Counted from the stretch's first letter, positions 7,386-15,901 are shown. The stretch is DNA of 31,304 nt from Rhodocyclaceae bacterium UBA1310 (GCA_002307175.1 DBTS01000124.1:1-31304); one strand, 5' to 3'. A program made the numbers and translations. Notes: generated by a model from the letters alone, not told the origin.

Positions 7386-7787
7386 ATGAATGTTCAGCTC
7401 GATAACGCCCTGCGTTTTCATCAAACGGCGCTGAATCTGCGGGCCCAGCGTCAGGAAGTTCTGGCGGCCAATATCGCCAATGCAGATACGCCAAATTACA
7501 AGGCCCGTGATTTCGAATTCGGCAAGGCGCTGGGTACGGCGATGCAGGGTGGTGTGCCGGCGGTGAGTCTGGCAACAACCTCGCCGCTGCATATCAGTGC
7601 GAGTGCGCCGGTCACCAATCCGCAGGTGAAGTATCGCTCCGAAGAGCAGGCGAGCGTGGATGGCAATACGGTCAACATGGATACCGAGCGTGCGGCATTT
7701 GCCGAGAACGCTCTGCAGTATGAAGCCAGCCTCACGTTCATCAATGGGATGTTCAGCACGATGCAGAAGGCAATCTCCAGTCAATAG
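7386..7787 (+). CDS. flgB: Flagellar basal-body rod protein FlgB
   Basis: FlgB is the proximal rod subunit in the periplasm, exported by the flagellar type III apparatus. From ATG 7386 it has 133 residues, the usual length. It starts with an amphipathic segment and Arg-Phe-His-Gln-Thr-Ala-Leu-Asn-Leu-Arg-Ala-Gln-Arg. The rod-family signature Leu-Ala-Ala-Asn-Ile-Ala-Asn-Ala-Asp-Thr-Pro-Asn-Tyr-Lys-Ala-Arg-Asp follows, and the C-terminal helix ends in Met-Gln-Lys-Ala-Ile. GGAG at 7374-7377 is correctly spaced. An in-frame ATG at 7353 with AGGA upstream would add 11 residues and cannot be excluded. It is the first gene of a collinear flgBCDEFGHIJ operon. Confidence 0.95.
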   Translation: MNVQLDNALRFHQTALNLRAQRQEVLAANIANADTPNYKARDFEFGKALGTAMQGGVPAVSLATTSPLHISASAPVTNPQVKYRSEEQASVDGNTVNMDTERAAFAENALQYEASLTFINGMFSTMQKAISSQ

Positions 7788-7802
7788 ATCGGGATTTGAA
7801 TC

Positions 7803-8213
7803 ATGAGCTCGTTTGAACTTTTCAATATTGCTGCGTCAGCCATGAATGCCCAGTCGGTGCGCCTGAACACGACTGCCAGCAATATGGCCAACGCTGAAAG
7901 TGCCCTGGGGGCCGATGGCAAGCCCTACAAGGCCAAGCAGGTGGTGTTTCAGGCTGTGCCCATGGATGCATCGGGCAAGGGGCAGGGCGTCAGGGTGCAG
8001 CAGATTGTTGAAAGTGCCGCGCCGGGGCGGGTGGTGTATGACCCCAAGAGCCCGGTGGCTAATGCTCAGGGTTACGTGACCATGTCGAACGTTGATCCTG
8101 TTGAAGAAATGGTGAACATGATCTCGGCTTCAAGGGCTTACCAGAATAATGCAGAAGTCATGAGTACGGCGAAAACCCTTATGCAGAAAACGATTTCTCT
8201 GGGGCAGGGCTGA
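7803..8213 (+). CDS. flgC: Flagellar basal-body rod protein FlgC
   Basis: FlgC is a proximal rod subunit that assembles next to FlgB. The 136-residue product begins Met-Ser-Ser-Phe-Glu-Leu-Phe-Asn-Ile-Ala-Ala-Ser-Ala-Met. It has the rod signature Leu-Asn-Thr-Thr-Ala-Ser-Asn-Met-Ala-Asn-Ala-Glu, and the conserved C-terminal motif Ser-Asn-Val-Asp-Pro-Val-Glu-Glu-Met-Val-Asn-Met-Ile-Ser-Ala-Ser-Arg-Ala-Tyr-Gln. The family's usual extra Ala-Glu-Ser-Ala-Leu-Gly loop is present. It follows flgB by 15 bases. Confidence 0.96.
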   Translation: MSSFELFNIAASAMNAQSVRLNTTASNMANAESALGADGKPYKAKQVVFQAVPMDASGKGQGVRVQQIVESAAPGRVVYDPKSPVANAQGYVTMSNVDPVEEMVNMISASRAYQNNAEVMSTAKTLMQKTISLGQG

Positions 8214-8238
8214 TCTTTGAGTGAATGGAGCGTGTGAG

Positions 8239-8943
8239 ATGAGTACAACTTCCAGTGTGAGTTCGAACCAGCAGGCAATTTATGATGCGCTCAATGGAAC
8301 CTCGGGTTCGAGCTCCAGCTCGTCGAGCAGTTCCACTTCCAGTTCAAAAGCCCAGCAGCTGTCTACAGAGTTCATGACGCTGCTGACGACGCAACTCAAA
8401 AACCAGGATCCGACCAATCCGGCAAGCAGTACCGAAATGGTCTCGGAGATGGCTCAGATTTCCACGGTGGAAGGCGTCTCCAATCTCGGGACGAGTTTGT
8501 CGACACTGATGGCGAATATGCAGAACACCGATTACATCAACTCTTCGGCGTTGGTGAATCAGACGGTGCTGGCGGATGGCTCAAAGCTTACCCTTTCTTC
8601 CGGCAATGCCGCGGGTGGGGTTTATCTGAATTCGGCGGCCGATTCGGTGGTGGTGACGATCAAGGATTCCAGCGGGAGCGTGGTCAATACGGTTGATCTG
8701 GGCGCACTGGATGCTGGCGTGAATACCTTCACGTGGGATGGCAAGAATGCTGCCGGAACGGCTGTGGCAGATGGCACCTACACCGTGTCGGTGAGTGCCA
8801 AGGCCAATGGTACTGCGGTGACGGCAAACGCCTTGCAGCTTGGCACCGTCAACAGCATCTCGAAGGCCAGCGACGGCTCGGTTGAAGCAAATGTGAGCGG
8901 CATTGGAACAGTGCCTGTCAGCGACATCAAGTTGATTCTGTAA
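8239..8943 (+). CDS. flgD: Flagellar hook assembly scaffold FlgD
   Basis: FlgD is the hook cap that guides FlgE subunits into the growing hook and is then displaced. From ATG 8239 (GGAG eight bases upstream) it has 234 residues. The conserved N-terminal export/cap region contains Phe-Met-Thr-Leu-Leu-Thr-Thr-Gln-Leu-Lys-Asn-Gln-Asp-Pro-Thr-Asn-Pro (about 45-61). The C-terminal half has the Ig-like/tudor FlgD fold with Phe-Thr-Trp-Asp-Gly-Lys-Asn-Ala-Ala-Gly. Odd feature: residues 21-36 are almost pure Ser/Thr, a low-complexity linker placed just before the conserved motif. Confidence 0.95.
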   Translation: MSTTSSVSSNQQAIYDALNGTSGSSSSSSSSSTSSSKAQQLSTEFMTLLTTQLKNQDPTNPASSTEMVSEMAQISTVEGVSNLGTSLSTLMANMQNTDYINSSALVNQTVLADGSKLTLSSGNAAGGVYLNSAADSVVVTIKDSSGSVVNTVDLGALDAGVNTFTWDGKNAAGTAVADGTYTVSVSAKANGTAVTANALQLGTVNSISKASDGSVEANVSGIGTVPVSDIKLIL

Positions 8944-8958
8944 TCAGGAGAAGCAATC

Positions 8959-10197
8959 ATGGCATTCCAGCAAGGGCTGAGCGGACTGAGCACTGCATCT
9001 GATTCGCTGAACGTCATCAGCAACAATATCTCCAATGCCAGCACGGTCGGCTACAAGTCTTCGAACGCACAGTTCTCTGATGTGTATGCCTCGGCGTTGA
9101 ATGGCACCACCTCGGGCAACCAGATCGGGATTGGTTCGAAGGTGGCGGCCGTGTCGCAAGCCTTCACGCAGGGTGATATCACCTCAACCGATAATCCGAT
9201 GGACATCGCCATCAATGGTGATGGTTTTTTCCGCATGGTGTCCAACGGCACCGTGGCTTATACGCGGGATGGCCAGTTCCACGTCAACTCCAGCGGCTAC
9301 GTCGTCAATTCGATGGGCTACGAGCTGACGGGCTACCAGGCGGCTGCCGATGGCACCATCATCCAGGCTTCGCCGAGCCCGCTGTTCATTGATACGGCTG
9401 CGATAGCACCGAAAGAAACCACATCGGTCAGTCTGGGTCTCAATCTTGACTCCACCGATACCGTGCCAAGCACAGCCTGGACCTATGGCACATCCACCCC
9501 GGCGGTCGGCTCGTACAACAACTCGACCTCCGTCAGTGTGTATGACAGCCTGGGCAATTCGCATACGCTGACGATGTATTTCCGCTCCATGGGGAACGGA
9601 GACTGGAACACGTTTTATCAGCTCGATGGTGGTGCCACCGAGCCCGCTGCAGCTACCGGGACGGCTGATCTCAACTTCAGTTCCACCGGTGCACTGACCA
9701 CGACCATGCCCGTGACGCTGAATGGTCTGGCGGTATCAACCGGCGCGAATACGCCGATGTCGATTTCCCTGAATATGACGGGAACAACCCAGTACGGCAC
9801 CGCTTTTGCCAGAAACAGCATGACGCAGGATGGCTATACCTCCGGTTCCCTGTCCAGCACCACGGTCGACAAGGATGGCGTTCTCGTAGGGAGTTACAGC
9901 AACGGGCAGACCCGCAATCTCGGGCAGGTGGTGCTTGCGAAATTTGCGGATCCGCAGGGCCTGACGATTCTGGGCAACAACCTGTGGGCGGAGTCTTCCG
10001 CCTCGGGGCAGCCCAGCATCGGTTCGCCCAACTCGGGAACCCTTGGTACGGTGACTGGTGGTGCTGTTGAATCCTCTAACGTGGATCTGACCAGTGCCCT
10101 GGTCGATCTGATCACGGCCCAGCGCGACTATCAGGCGAATGCCCAGTCGATCAAGACGCAGGATTCGATCATGCAGACCTTGGTCAATCTGCGTTAA
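8959..10197 (+). CDS. flgE: Flagellar hook protein FlgE
   Basis: FlgE is the structural subunit of the hook, the universal joint outside the cell. At 412 residues it is close to enteric FlgE. It begins Met-Ala-Phe-Gln-Gln-Gly-Leu-Ser-Gly-Leu and has the rod/hook signature Val-Ile-Ser-Asn-Asn-Ile-Ser-Asn-Ala-Ser-Thr-Val-Gly-Tyr-Lys. A Met-Asp-Ile-Ala-Ile-Asn-Gly-Asp-Gly-Phe-Phe segment follows. Ser/Thr/Asn-rich variable outer domains fill the middle, and the C-terminal coiled-coil segment has Ser-Asn-Val-Asp-Leu-Thr and Gln-Arg-Asp-Tyr-Gln-Ala-Asn-Ala-Gln. It lies 15 bases after flgD with an AGGAG ribosome site. Confidence 0.97.
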   Translation: MAFQQGLSGLSTASDSLNVISNNISNASTVGYKSSNAQFSDVYASALNGTTSGNQIGIGSKVAAVSQAFTQGDITSTDNPMDIAINGDGFFRMVSNGTVAYTRDGQFHVNSSGYVVNSMGYELTGYQAAADGTIIQASPSPLFIDTAAIAPKETTSVSLGLNLDSTDTVPSTAWTYGTSTPAVGSYNNSTSVSVYDSLGNSHTLTMYFRSMGNGDWNTFYQLDGGATEPAAATGTADLNFSSTGALTTTMPVTLNGLAVSTGANTPMSISLNMTGTTQYGTAFARNSMTQDGYTSGSLSSTTVDKDGVLVGSYSNGQTRNLGQVVLAKFADPQGLTILGNNLWAESSASGQPSIGSPNSGTLGTVTGGAVESSNVDLTSALVDLITAQRDYQANAQSIKTQDSIMQTLVNLR

Positions 10198-10221
10198 GCC
10201 CACTGAGACAGGATAGGCAGC

Positions 10222-10965
10222 ATGGATAAGCTCATCTACACGGCAATGACCGGCGCCAAGGCAACAATGGATCAGCAGGCTGCGGTTGCCAACAACCTGG
10301 CGAATGTCTCGACCTCCGGCTTCAAATCCGAACTGCACCGCCTGCGTGCGGTGCAGGTGCAGTCGCAAAGCCTGCCAACGCGGGCCTTTGCGGTGGATGC
10401 GACGGTGGCAACGGATTACACCCCCGGCACCATCATGCAGACCGGCAGCGCCCTGGATGTGGCGGTGAATGGCAAAGGCTGGATCGCCGTGACAGCCCCC
10501 GATGGCAAGGAAGCCTACACGCGTGGGGGCAGCCTGACGCTGGATCAGAATGGCATCCTGCGAACGCAGGATGGCCTGGAAGTGGTTGGGGATGGCGGGC
10601 AGATTTCGATTCCGCCGGACAATACCATTGACATTGGTGCGGATGGCACGATCTCCACGGTTCCATTGAATGGGGCGCGCAATACGGCAACCACTGTTGG
10701 GCGGATCAAACTGGTGAATCCCCCGGAAGGCCAGCTCAAGCATGGCGACGACGGGCTGTTTCGTCTCTCCAGCGGTAATCCCGCCGATGTTGACGAGAGT
10801 GTGCGCGTGGCCGGTGGTTATCTTGAAGGCAGCAATGTCAATATGGTTGAACAGATGGTCAGCATGATTTCGCTGCAACGCAATTACGAACTGAACATCC
10901 GCATGCTCACGGGGGCGCAGGATAACGACAAGACTGCCACCCAGGTGATTGCATTCAGCAGTTGA
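10222..10965 (+). CDS. flgF: Flagellar basal-body rod protein FlgF
   Basis: FlgF is a rod subunit between the proximal rod and FlgG. The 247-residue product begins Met-Asp-Lys-Leu-Ile-Tyr-Thr-Ala-Met-Thr-Gly-Ala-Lys, the typical FlgF start. It has Val-Ala-Asn-Asn-Leu-Ala-Asn-Val-Ser-Thr-Ser-Gly-Phe-Lys, the Asp-Val-Ala-Val-Asn-Gly-Lys-Gly-Trp segment, and ends with Gly-Ser-Asn-Val-Asn-Met-Val-Glu-Gln-Met-Val-Ser-Met-Ile. Length and start separate it from FlgG. An 87-bp gap to flgG, the longest in the operon, follows it. Confidence 0.96.
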   Translation: MDKLIYTAMTGAKATMDQQAAVANNLANVSTSGFKSELHRLRAVQVQSQSLPTRAFAVDATVATDYTPGTIMQTGSALDVAVNGKGWIAVTAPDGKEAYTRGGSLTLDQNGILRTQDGLEVVGDGGQISIPPDNTIDIGADGTISTVPLNGARNTATTVGRIKLVNPPEGQLKHGDDGLFRLSSGNPADVDESVRVAGGYLEGSNVNMVEQMVSMISLQRNYELNIRMLTGAQDNDKTATQVIAFSS

Positions 10966-11052
10966 TGAGGATTGGCGGGTGTTTGTCGCGGTATTCCCGC
11001 TTAAGCCCGATGTGTTGATGTTTTATGCTTTGGTACCGACTGGAGAGAAGCA

Positions 11053-11835
11053 ATGATCAGAGCCTTATGGGTGGCCCGGACCGGCCTGGATGCACAACAG
11101 ACACATCTGGATGTGATTTCCAATAACCTCGCCAACGTCAGTACCAATGGCTACAAGCGCGAACGCGCCGTGTTTGAGGATCTGCTGTACCAGACTACGC
11201 GCCAGCCCGGCACGCAGAGCTCGCAGAGCACTGCCGTCCCTTCCGGCCTGCAGGTGGGTACAGGGGTGCGCACGGTGGCCACGCAGCGCATCCTGACGCA
11301 GGGCAATCTGCAGCAGACTTCCAATTCGCTGGATATCGCCATCAATGGTGAAGGCTATTTCCAGATCACGATGCCGGATGGCACCACGGCATACACCCGT
11401 GACGGCTCCTTTCAGAAGGATTCGCAGGGGCAGGTCGTGACGTCCAGTGGCTATCCGCTCTCGCCCGCGATCACGATCCCCTCGGATTCCACCAGCCTGA
11501 CCATCGCCAAGGATGGCACAGTAAGTGTCACCCAGGCCGGGTCTGCAACATCGAATCAGATCGGCACCATCCAGGTGGCGACTTTCGTCAACCCGGGCGG
11601 TCTGCTGGCGACGGGCGAAAACCTGTTTCTCGAGACGACATCGAGTGGTACGGCCAGTGCAGTGACACCGGGCACCAACGGTGCCGGCGTGCTCAACCAG
11701 AATTATGTCGAAACGTCGAATGTGAATGTGGCCGAAGAGCTGGTCAGCATGATTGAGGCGCAGCGTTCCTATGAGCTCAATTCGCGCGTGGTGACCACCG
11801 CAGATGCAATGCTCGGGAAACTGTCCCAGATGTAA
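11053..11835 (+). CDS. flgG: Flagellar distal rod protein FlgG
   Basis: FlgG forms the distal rod that crosses the P and L rings. At exactly 260 residues it matches the family length. It begins Met-Ile-Arg-Ala-Leu-Trp-Val-Ala-Arg-Thr-Gly-Leu-Asp-Ala-Gln-Gln. It carries Val-Ile-Ser-Asn-Asn-Leu-Ala-Asn-Val-Ser-Thr-Asn-Gly-Tyr-Lys-Arg and a Tyr-Gln-Thr-x-Arg-Gln-Pro-Gly segment of the FlgG-specific rod region. The C-terminus has Glu-Thr-Ser-Asn-Val-Asn-Val-Ala-Glu-Glu-Leu-Val-Ser-Met-Ile-Glu-Ala-Gln-Arg. A GGAGAG ribosome site precedes the ATG. Confidence 0.97.
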   Translation: MIRALWVARTGLDAQQTHLDVISNNLANVSTNGYKRERAVFEDLLYQTTRQPGTQSSQSTAVPSGLQVGTGVRTVATQRILTQGNLQQTSNSLDIAINGEGYFQITMPDGTTAYTRDGSFQKDSQGQVVTSSGYPLSPAITIPSDSTSLTIAKDGTVSVTQAGSATSNQIGTIQVATFVNPGGLLATGENLFLETTSSGTASAVTPGTNGAGVLNQNYVETSNVNVAEELVSMIEAQRSYELNSRVVTTADAMLGKLSQM

Positions 11836-11862
11836 CTGGAAGTGATTACTGAAGGAGATGCC

Positions 11863-12540
11863 ATGATTAACCGCATCCTTCGATTTACCGCCCTGGCGTC
11901 ACTGGGGCTGTTGGGGGCAGGCTGCAGCATGCTGCAGCAGACCACCAACGTACATCAGCCGATGACGGCCCGGCCCATGCCACAGCAGGCATCGGCTGAT
12001 GGCAGCGGGGCTATCTTCAACGCCTATACCCGCTCCCTGTTTGAAGACCGGCGGGCACGCTATGTGGGCGACACGCTGACGATCAATCTGGTGGAAAAAA
12101 ATACCGCCAGCAAGTCTTCCAATGCCTCGGCCAACAAGGCTGGCAGTATCGCGGCGACGGCGCCGGTCATCACCGGCCTGCCGGGGGCCTCGATTCTCAA
12201 CAGGATCGGGGCAACCGCGAGCGACACCAACACCTTCTCCGGCAAGGGCGCAGCCGCTGCCAACAACGTGTTTACGGGAACCGTGACCGTGACCGTGATC
12301 GAGGTCTATCCGAATGGCAATCTGATGGTGTCGGGTGAGAAGCAGGTGGCGATCAATCAGGGTGACGAGTTCATCCGTTTCTCCGGTGTGGTGAATCCGG
12401 TTTATGTAACGTCGCAAAACACGGTGCAATCCACGCAGGTAGCCGATGCCCATGTGGAGTTCAAAGGCAGTGGCTACATCGACGAAGCCCAGACCATGGG
12501 CTGGTTGCAGCGGATCTTCCTGAACGTGTTGCCGTTCTGA
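11863..12540 (+). CDS. flgH: Flagellar L-ring lipoprotein FlgH
   Basis: FlgH builds the outer-membrane L-ring bushing around the rod. ATG 11863 is preferred over the GTG at 11842 because GAAGGAGA (11851-11858) lies just upstream and the signal peptide then begins normally. The 225-residue product has a lipoprotein signal with Cys21. The -3 residue is Gly rather than Leu (Leu-Gly-Ala-Gly-Cys), a relaxed lipobox. Conserved FlgH motifs follow: Gly-Asp-Thr-Leu-Thr-Ile-Asn-Leu-Val-Glu, Asn-Gly-Asn-Leu-Met-Val-Ser-Gly-Glu-Lys, and Gly-Tyr-Ile-Asp-Glu-Ala-Gln-Thr-Met-Gly-Trp-Leu-Gln-Arg near the end. Confidence 0.96.
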   Translation: MINRILRFTALASLGLLGAGCSMLQQTTNVHQPMTARPMPQQASADGSGAIFNAYTRSLFEDRRARYVGDTLTINLVEKNTASKSSNASANKAGSIAATAPVITGLPGASILNRIGATASDTNTFSGKGAAAANNVFTGTVTVTVIEVYPNGNLMVSGEKQVAINQGDEFIRFSGVVNPVYVTSQNTVQSTQVADAHVEFKGSGYIDEAQTMGWLQRIFLNVLPF

Positions 12541-12583
12541 ACGGGCAATACGCAGGATGGGCAGCAGGATAAGAGGCAAGAGA

Positions 12584-13708
12584 ATGTGCAAATTTGACCG
12601 GCAAGGCGTACTGATGCGGTTTCTGGGGTTGCTTGTCAGCATCGTGATGTTGCTGCCGGCGGCGCATGCTGAACGCATCAAGGATATTGCCACGCTGGCA
12701 GGCGTGCGTAACAACCAGTTGGTGGGCTATGGCATTGTGGTGGGCCTGGATGGCACGGGCGACCAGACCTCGCAGGCGCCTTTCACCACACAGACGCTGA
12801 TCAACATGCTCGGCAACATGGGCATCACGATCGCCTCAGGCACCTCGCTGCAGCTCAAGAATATTGCCGCCGTGATGGTGACGATGCAGATGCCGCCGTT
12901 TGCCCAGCCGGGGCAGCAATTTGATGTGACAGTGTCATCAATGGCGAACGCCAAGAGTCTCAAGGGCGGCACCCTGCTGATGACCCCCATGAAGGGGGCA
13001 GACGGCCAGATCTACGCCATTGCGCAGGGCAACATGATTGTCGGCGGAGCGGGTGGCCAGGGTGGGGGTGCCAGCGTTTCCATCAACCAGTTGGCTTCGG
13101 GGCGGATTCCCGCCGGGGCGACGGTGGAACGCGCCGTGGCATCGGCGGTGGGCAACGAGGATGGCCTGCTGTATGAACTGTCCGTCGCCGATTTCGGCAC
13201 GGCCCAGCGCGTCGCCGATACCATCAATACGGGCATAGGCCGCATCGTGGCGATGCCGCTGGACGGGCGCCGCATCAAGGTGCTTGCACCGGATGCCCCG
13301 AACGAACGCGTGGCTTTCCTGGGGCGCATCGAAAATCTGGATGTCATGCCACTGGCTTCCGCGGCGAAGGTGATCGTGAATTCGCGCACCGGCTCAGTGG
13401 TGATGAACCAGTCCGTGTCGCTGCAGGAATGTGCTGTGGCGCACGGCAACCTGACGGTGTCGGTCAATGACAACAACCAGGTCAGTCAGCCCAATGCGCT
13501 CGCCGGTGGGCAGACCGCAGTGACCCAGAACGGTCAGGTGGATATCAAGCAGGACAAAGGTGGTCTGGTGCACTTCAAGCCCGGCGTGAATCTGGCCGAG
13601 GTCGTCAAGGCACTCAACGCCGTCGGCGCTTCGCCGATGGATCTCATCAATATTCTGCAGGCAATGAAGGCTGCTGGTGCCTTGCGTGCCGATCTGGAAG
13701 TGATCTGA
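12584..13708 (+). CDS. flgI: Flagellar P-ring protein FlgI
   Basis: FlgI forms the periplasmic P ring around the distal rod, with FlgA as chaperone. It carries a Sec signal peptide ending Pro-Ala-Ala-His-Ala. The mature protein then begins Glu-Arg-Ile-Lys-Asp-Ile-Ala-Thr-Leu-Ala-Gly-Val-Arg-Asn-Asn-Gln-Leu-Val-Gly-Tyr-Gly, as in the family. The conserved C-terminal Pro-Met-Asp-Leu-Ile-Asn-Ile-Leu-Gln-Ala-Met-Lys-Ala-Ala-Gly-Ala-Leu is present. Two starts are possible: ATG 12584 (374 residues, AAGAGG seven bases upstream) and ATG 12614 (364 residues, AAGG seven bases upstream, a more standard signal peptide length). Both give the same mature protein. Confidence 0.95.
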   Translation: MCKFDRQGVLMRFLGLLVSIVMLLPAAHAERIKDIATLAGVRNNQLVGYGIVVGLDGTGDQTSQAPFTTQTLINMLGNMGITIASGTSLQLKNIAAVMVTMQMPPFAQPGQQFDVTVSSMANAKSLKGGTLLMTPMKGADGQIYAIAQGNMIVGGAGGQGGGASVSINQLASGRIPAGATVERAVASAVGNEDGLLYELSVADFGTAQRVADTINTGIGRIVAMPLDGRRIKVLAPDAPNERVAFLGRIENLDVMPLASAAKVIVNSRTGSVVMNQSVSLQECAVAHGNLTVSVNDNNQVSQPNALAGGQTAVTQNGQVDIKQDKGGLVHFKPGVNLAEVVKALNAVGASPMDLINILQAMKAAGALRADLEVI

Positions 13709-13711
13709 GCC

Positions 13712-14584
13712 ATGGTCAGCCAGCTCAATGCCCTCGATCCGAATGCGCTCTCCGGCCTGAAGCTGCAGGCCAATGATCGCTCCCCGGAAGCCAACAAGGC
13801 GGTGGCCAAGCAGTTTGAAGCCCTGTTCCTGCAGCAGATGCTCAAGGGCATGCGACAGGCGATGGCCTCTGGTGACGGGCCTTTCGATAGCGAAACCACG
13901 CATTTCTACCAGGGCATGTACGATCAGCAACTGGCCTCCGTGATGGCGCAGAATGGCGGCATCGGGCTGGCCAAGTATATTGAGCGCCAGCTCAATGGCG
14001 AGGCCAGCGCACACGTACCCACTTACGATCTGCCCAGCGCGCCTGGCAGTGGCGCTTTGCAGTCCGCACCGACGCAGGGTGCCAAAGACTCGGTGAGCTT
14101 TTCCGGCGGCAATTCCGGCTTTGTCTCGCAGGTGTGGTCGCAGGCCCAGACAGCGGCCGACAGCCTGGGTGTGCCGGCACACTTTCTGGTGGCACAGGCA
14201 GCGCTTGAAACGGGCTGGGGAAAATCCGTCATCCAGTGTGCAGACGGCAGCTCCAGTTACAACCTCTTCAATATCAAGGCTGGCAAGAACTGGACGGGCA
14301 AAACCGTCGAGGCGCGCACCACGGAATACGAAAACGGCCAGGCTGTCTCACGCGTGGAGCGTTTCCGGGTATATGGCTCGTACGACGAATCCTTCCGTGA
14401 TTACGCCGCCCTGGTCGGGAAATCTTCGCGCTACGCTGCTGCGAAGGGGCAGACTGATCCGCAATCCTTCGCCCGGGCGTTGCAGAGCGGTGGCTATGCC
14501 ACCGATCCCGGCTATGCCGACAAGCTGGTACGCATCATCAACGGCAAAACCATGCGGCAAGGGCTGCTGGCTTCAAACGCCTGA
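13712..14584 (+). CDS. flgJ: Flagellar rod-cap/muramidase FlgJ
   Basis: FlgJ is a bifunctional periplasmic protein. The N-terminal part caps the growing rod and the C-terminal part hydrolyses peptidoglycan to let the rod through. The 290-residue product has the rod-binding region with Ala-Lys-Gln-Phe-Glu-Ala-Leu-Phe-Leu-Gln-Gln-Met-Leu-Lys (about 30-48). The glucosaminidase-type domain (about 140-290) contains Gln-Ala-Ala-Leu-Glu-Thr-Gly-Trp-Gly-Lys, whose Glu is the expected catalytic acid. It begins four bases after flgI. Its last 12 bases overlap the 3' end of bioA on the other strand, so the operon ends here without flgK and flgL. Confidence 0.96.
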   Translation: MVSQLNALDPNALSGLKLQANDRSPEANKAVAKQFEALFLQQMLKGMRQAMASGDGPFDSETTHFYQGMYDQQLASVMAQNGGIGLAKYIERQLNGEASAHVPTYDLPSAPGSGALQSAPTQGAKDSVSFSGGNSGFVSQVWSQAQTAADSLGVPAHFLVAQAALETGWGKSVIQCADGSSSYNLFNIKAGKNWTGKTVEARTTEYENGQAVSRVERFRVYGSYDESFRDYAALVGKSSRYAAAKGQTDPQSFARALQSGGYATDPGYADKLVRIINGKTMRQGLLASNA

Positions 14585-15901
14585 TTCGGCCAGGGTTGCC
14601 TGGAGTGCGGCCAATGTGCCGGTGCCCAGGAGCTGGCACTGCTCTTCATCGATGATGTAAGGCGGCATCCAGTACACCGTATTGCCAATCGGGCGCAGCA
14701 GAATGCCCCGTTCCATGGCGTGCTGATGCATGCGGCGCGAGAAATCCGGCGCCGGGGTCTTTACATCGAATGCCAGAATCATGCCCTGCTGGCGCAGGTG
14801 GCTGACTGCGGGATGTTCGGCAATAGGTGCTGCTGCCTCTGCCAGCCACTGGGCGCGGGTCTGATTGCGCGCAATGACCTGCTTGGTGTGAAACAGTTCA
14901 AGGGTTGCCAGAGCCGCCGTGCACGCCAGTGGATTACCGGTGTAGGAGTGCGAATGCAGAAAACCCCGCACCGTTGCATCGTCGTAAAAGGCCTGATAGA
15001 CCGTATCGGTGGTGAGTACCAGAGAGAGCGGCAGGTAGCCCCCTGAAATGCCTTTCGAAAGGCAGAGAAAATCCGGCCAGATGGCAGCCTGTTCGCAGGC
15101 GAAGAAGCTGCCGGTGCGCCCGCAGCCCACCGCAATTTCATCGGCGATCAGATGTACCTGATACTGGTCGCACAGCGTACGGGCGCGCTGCAGATAGATC
15201 GGGTCGTACATCACCATCCCGGCGGCACATTGCACGAGAGGCTCCACAATCAGGGCGGCGGTTTCCGTATGGTGTTCCATCAGGAAAGCTTCCAGCACTG
15301 CTGCCGCACGCAATGCGACATCGCGGGCCGACTCGCCCGGTTGTGCCTGGCGTGCGTCCGGCGAGGTCACGGTGGCGGCTGCGCGTACCAGGGGCGCGTA
15401 GGCTTCGCGGAAGAGAGGGATATCCGTTACCGCCAGCGCCCCGACTGTTTCGCCGTGATAGCTGCCGGCAAGACTGACGAATCGGGTTTTCTGCGGCAAG
15501 CCCGAGTTGCGCCAGAAATGCATGCTCATCTTCAGCGCGATTTCCGTGGCGGAGGCGCCATCCGACGCGTAGAACACATGCCCCAGGGCATGCCCGGTGA
15601 GGGTTCCCAGTTCTTCTGAAAGGCGCACCACAGGTTCGTGCGTGAAGCCTGCCAGCATCACATGTTCCAGGCGTTCAAGCTGTTCGCGCAGGCGCTGGTT
15701 GATGTGCGGGTGACAATGCCCGAAGAGATTCACCCACCACGAACTGATGGCATCCAGATAGCGCTTCTCCGCGCCGCTCATGAGCCAGACGCCTTGCCCA
15801 TGGGTAATCGGCACAAGCGGGAAGGCCTCGTGCTGTTTCATCTGGGTACAGGGATGCCAGACAGCATCCAGCGAGCGGGTGAGGAGATCGGTGGGGGTCA
15901 T
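14573..15901 (-). CDS. bioA: Adenosylmethionine-8-amino-7-oxononanoate aminotransferase
   Basis: BioA makes 7,8-diaminononanoate from 7-keto-8-aminopelargonate in biotin synthesis, using S-adenosylmethionine as amino donor and PLP as cofactor. The 442-residue product has Trp-His-Pro-Cys-Thr-Gln-Met, Ser-Trp-Trp-Val-Asn-Leu-Phe-Gly-His, and Tyr-Ala-Ser-Asp-Gly-Ala-Ser-Ala-Thr-Glu. The hallmark Asp-Glu-Ile-Ala-Val-Gly-Cys-Gly-Arg-Thr-Gly precedes the PLP-binding Lys283 in Leu-Ser-Lys-Gly-Ile-Ser-Gly-Gly. ATG 15901 gives the usual start; a TTG at 15913 would add four residues. No other biotin gene is present in the window. It converges on flgJ with a 12-base overlap. Confidence 0.95.
   Translation of the reverse strand: MTPTDLLTRSLDAVWHPCTQMKQHEAFPLVPITHGQGVWLMSGAEKRYLDAISSWWVNLFGHCHPHINQRLREQLERLEHVMLAGFTHEPVVRLSEELGTLTGHALGHVFYASDGASATEIALKMSMHFWRNSGLPQKTRFVSLAGSYHGETVGALAVTDIPLFREAYAPLVRAAATVTSPDARQAQPGESARDVALRAAAVLEAFLMEHHTETAALIVEPLVQCAAGMVMYDPIYLQRARTLCDQYQVHLIADEIAVGCGRTGSFFACEQAAIWPDFLCLSKGISGGYLPLSLVLTTDTVYQAFYDDATVRGFLHSHSYTGNPLACTAALATLELFHTKQVIARNQTRAQWLAEAAAPIAEHPAVSHLRQQGMILAFDVKTPAPDFSRRMHQHAMERGILLRPIGNTVYWMPPYIIDEEQCQLLGTGTLAALQATLAESGV

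Noticed and set aside
9736..10878. 380-codon open frame on the minus strand opposite flgE-flgF
   Set aside because: It is antisense to two unmistakable flagellar genes, has His/Arg-rich shadow composition, and shows no family motif or ribosome site.
10966..11052. GCGGG...CCCGC hairpin in the flgF-flgG gap as a terminator
   Set aside because: The stem is only five bases with a 16-base loop and no T-run; the operon is collinear and probably continues through it.
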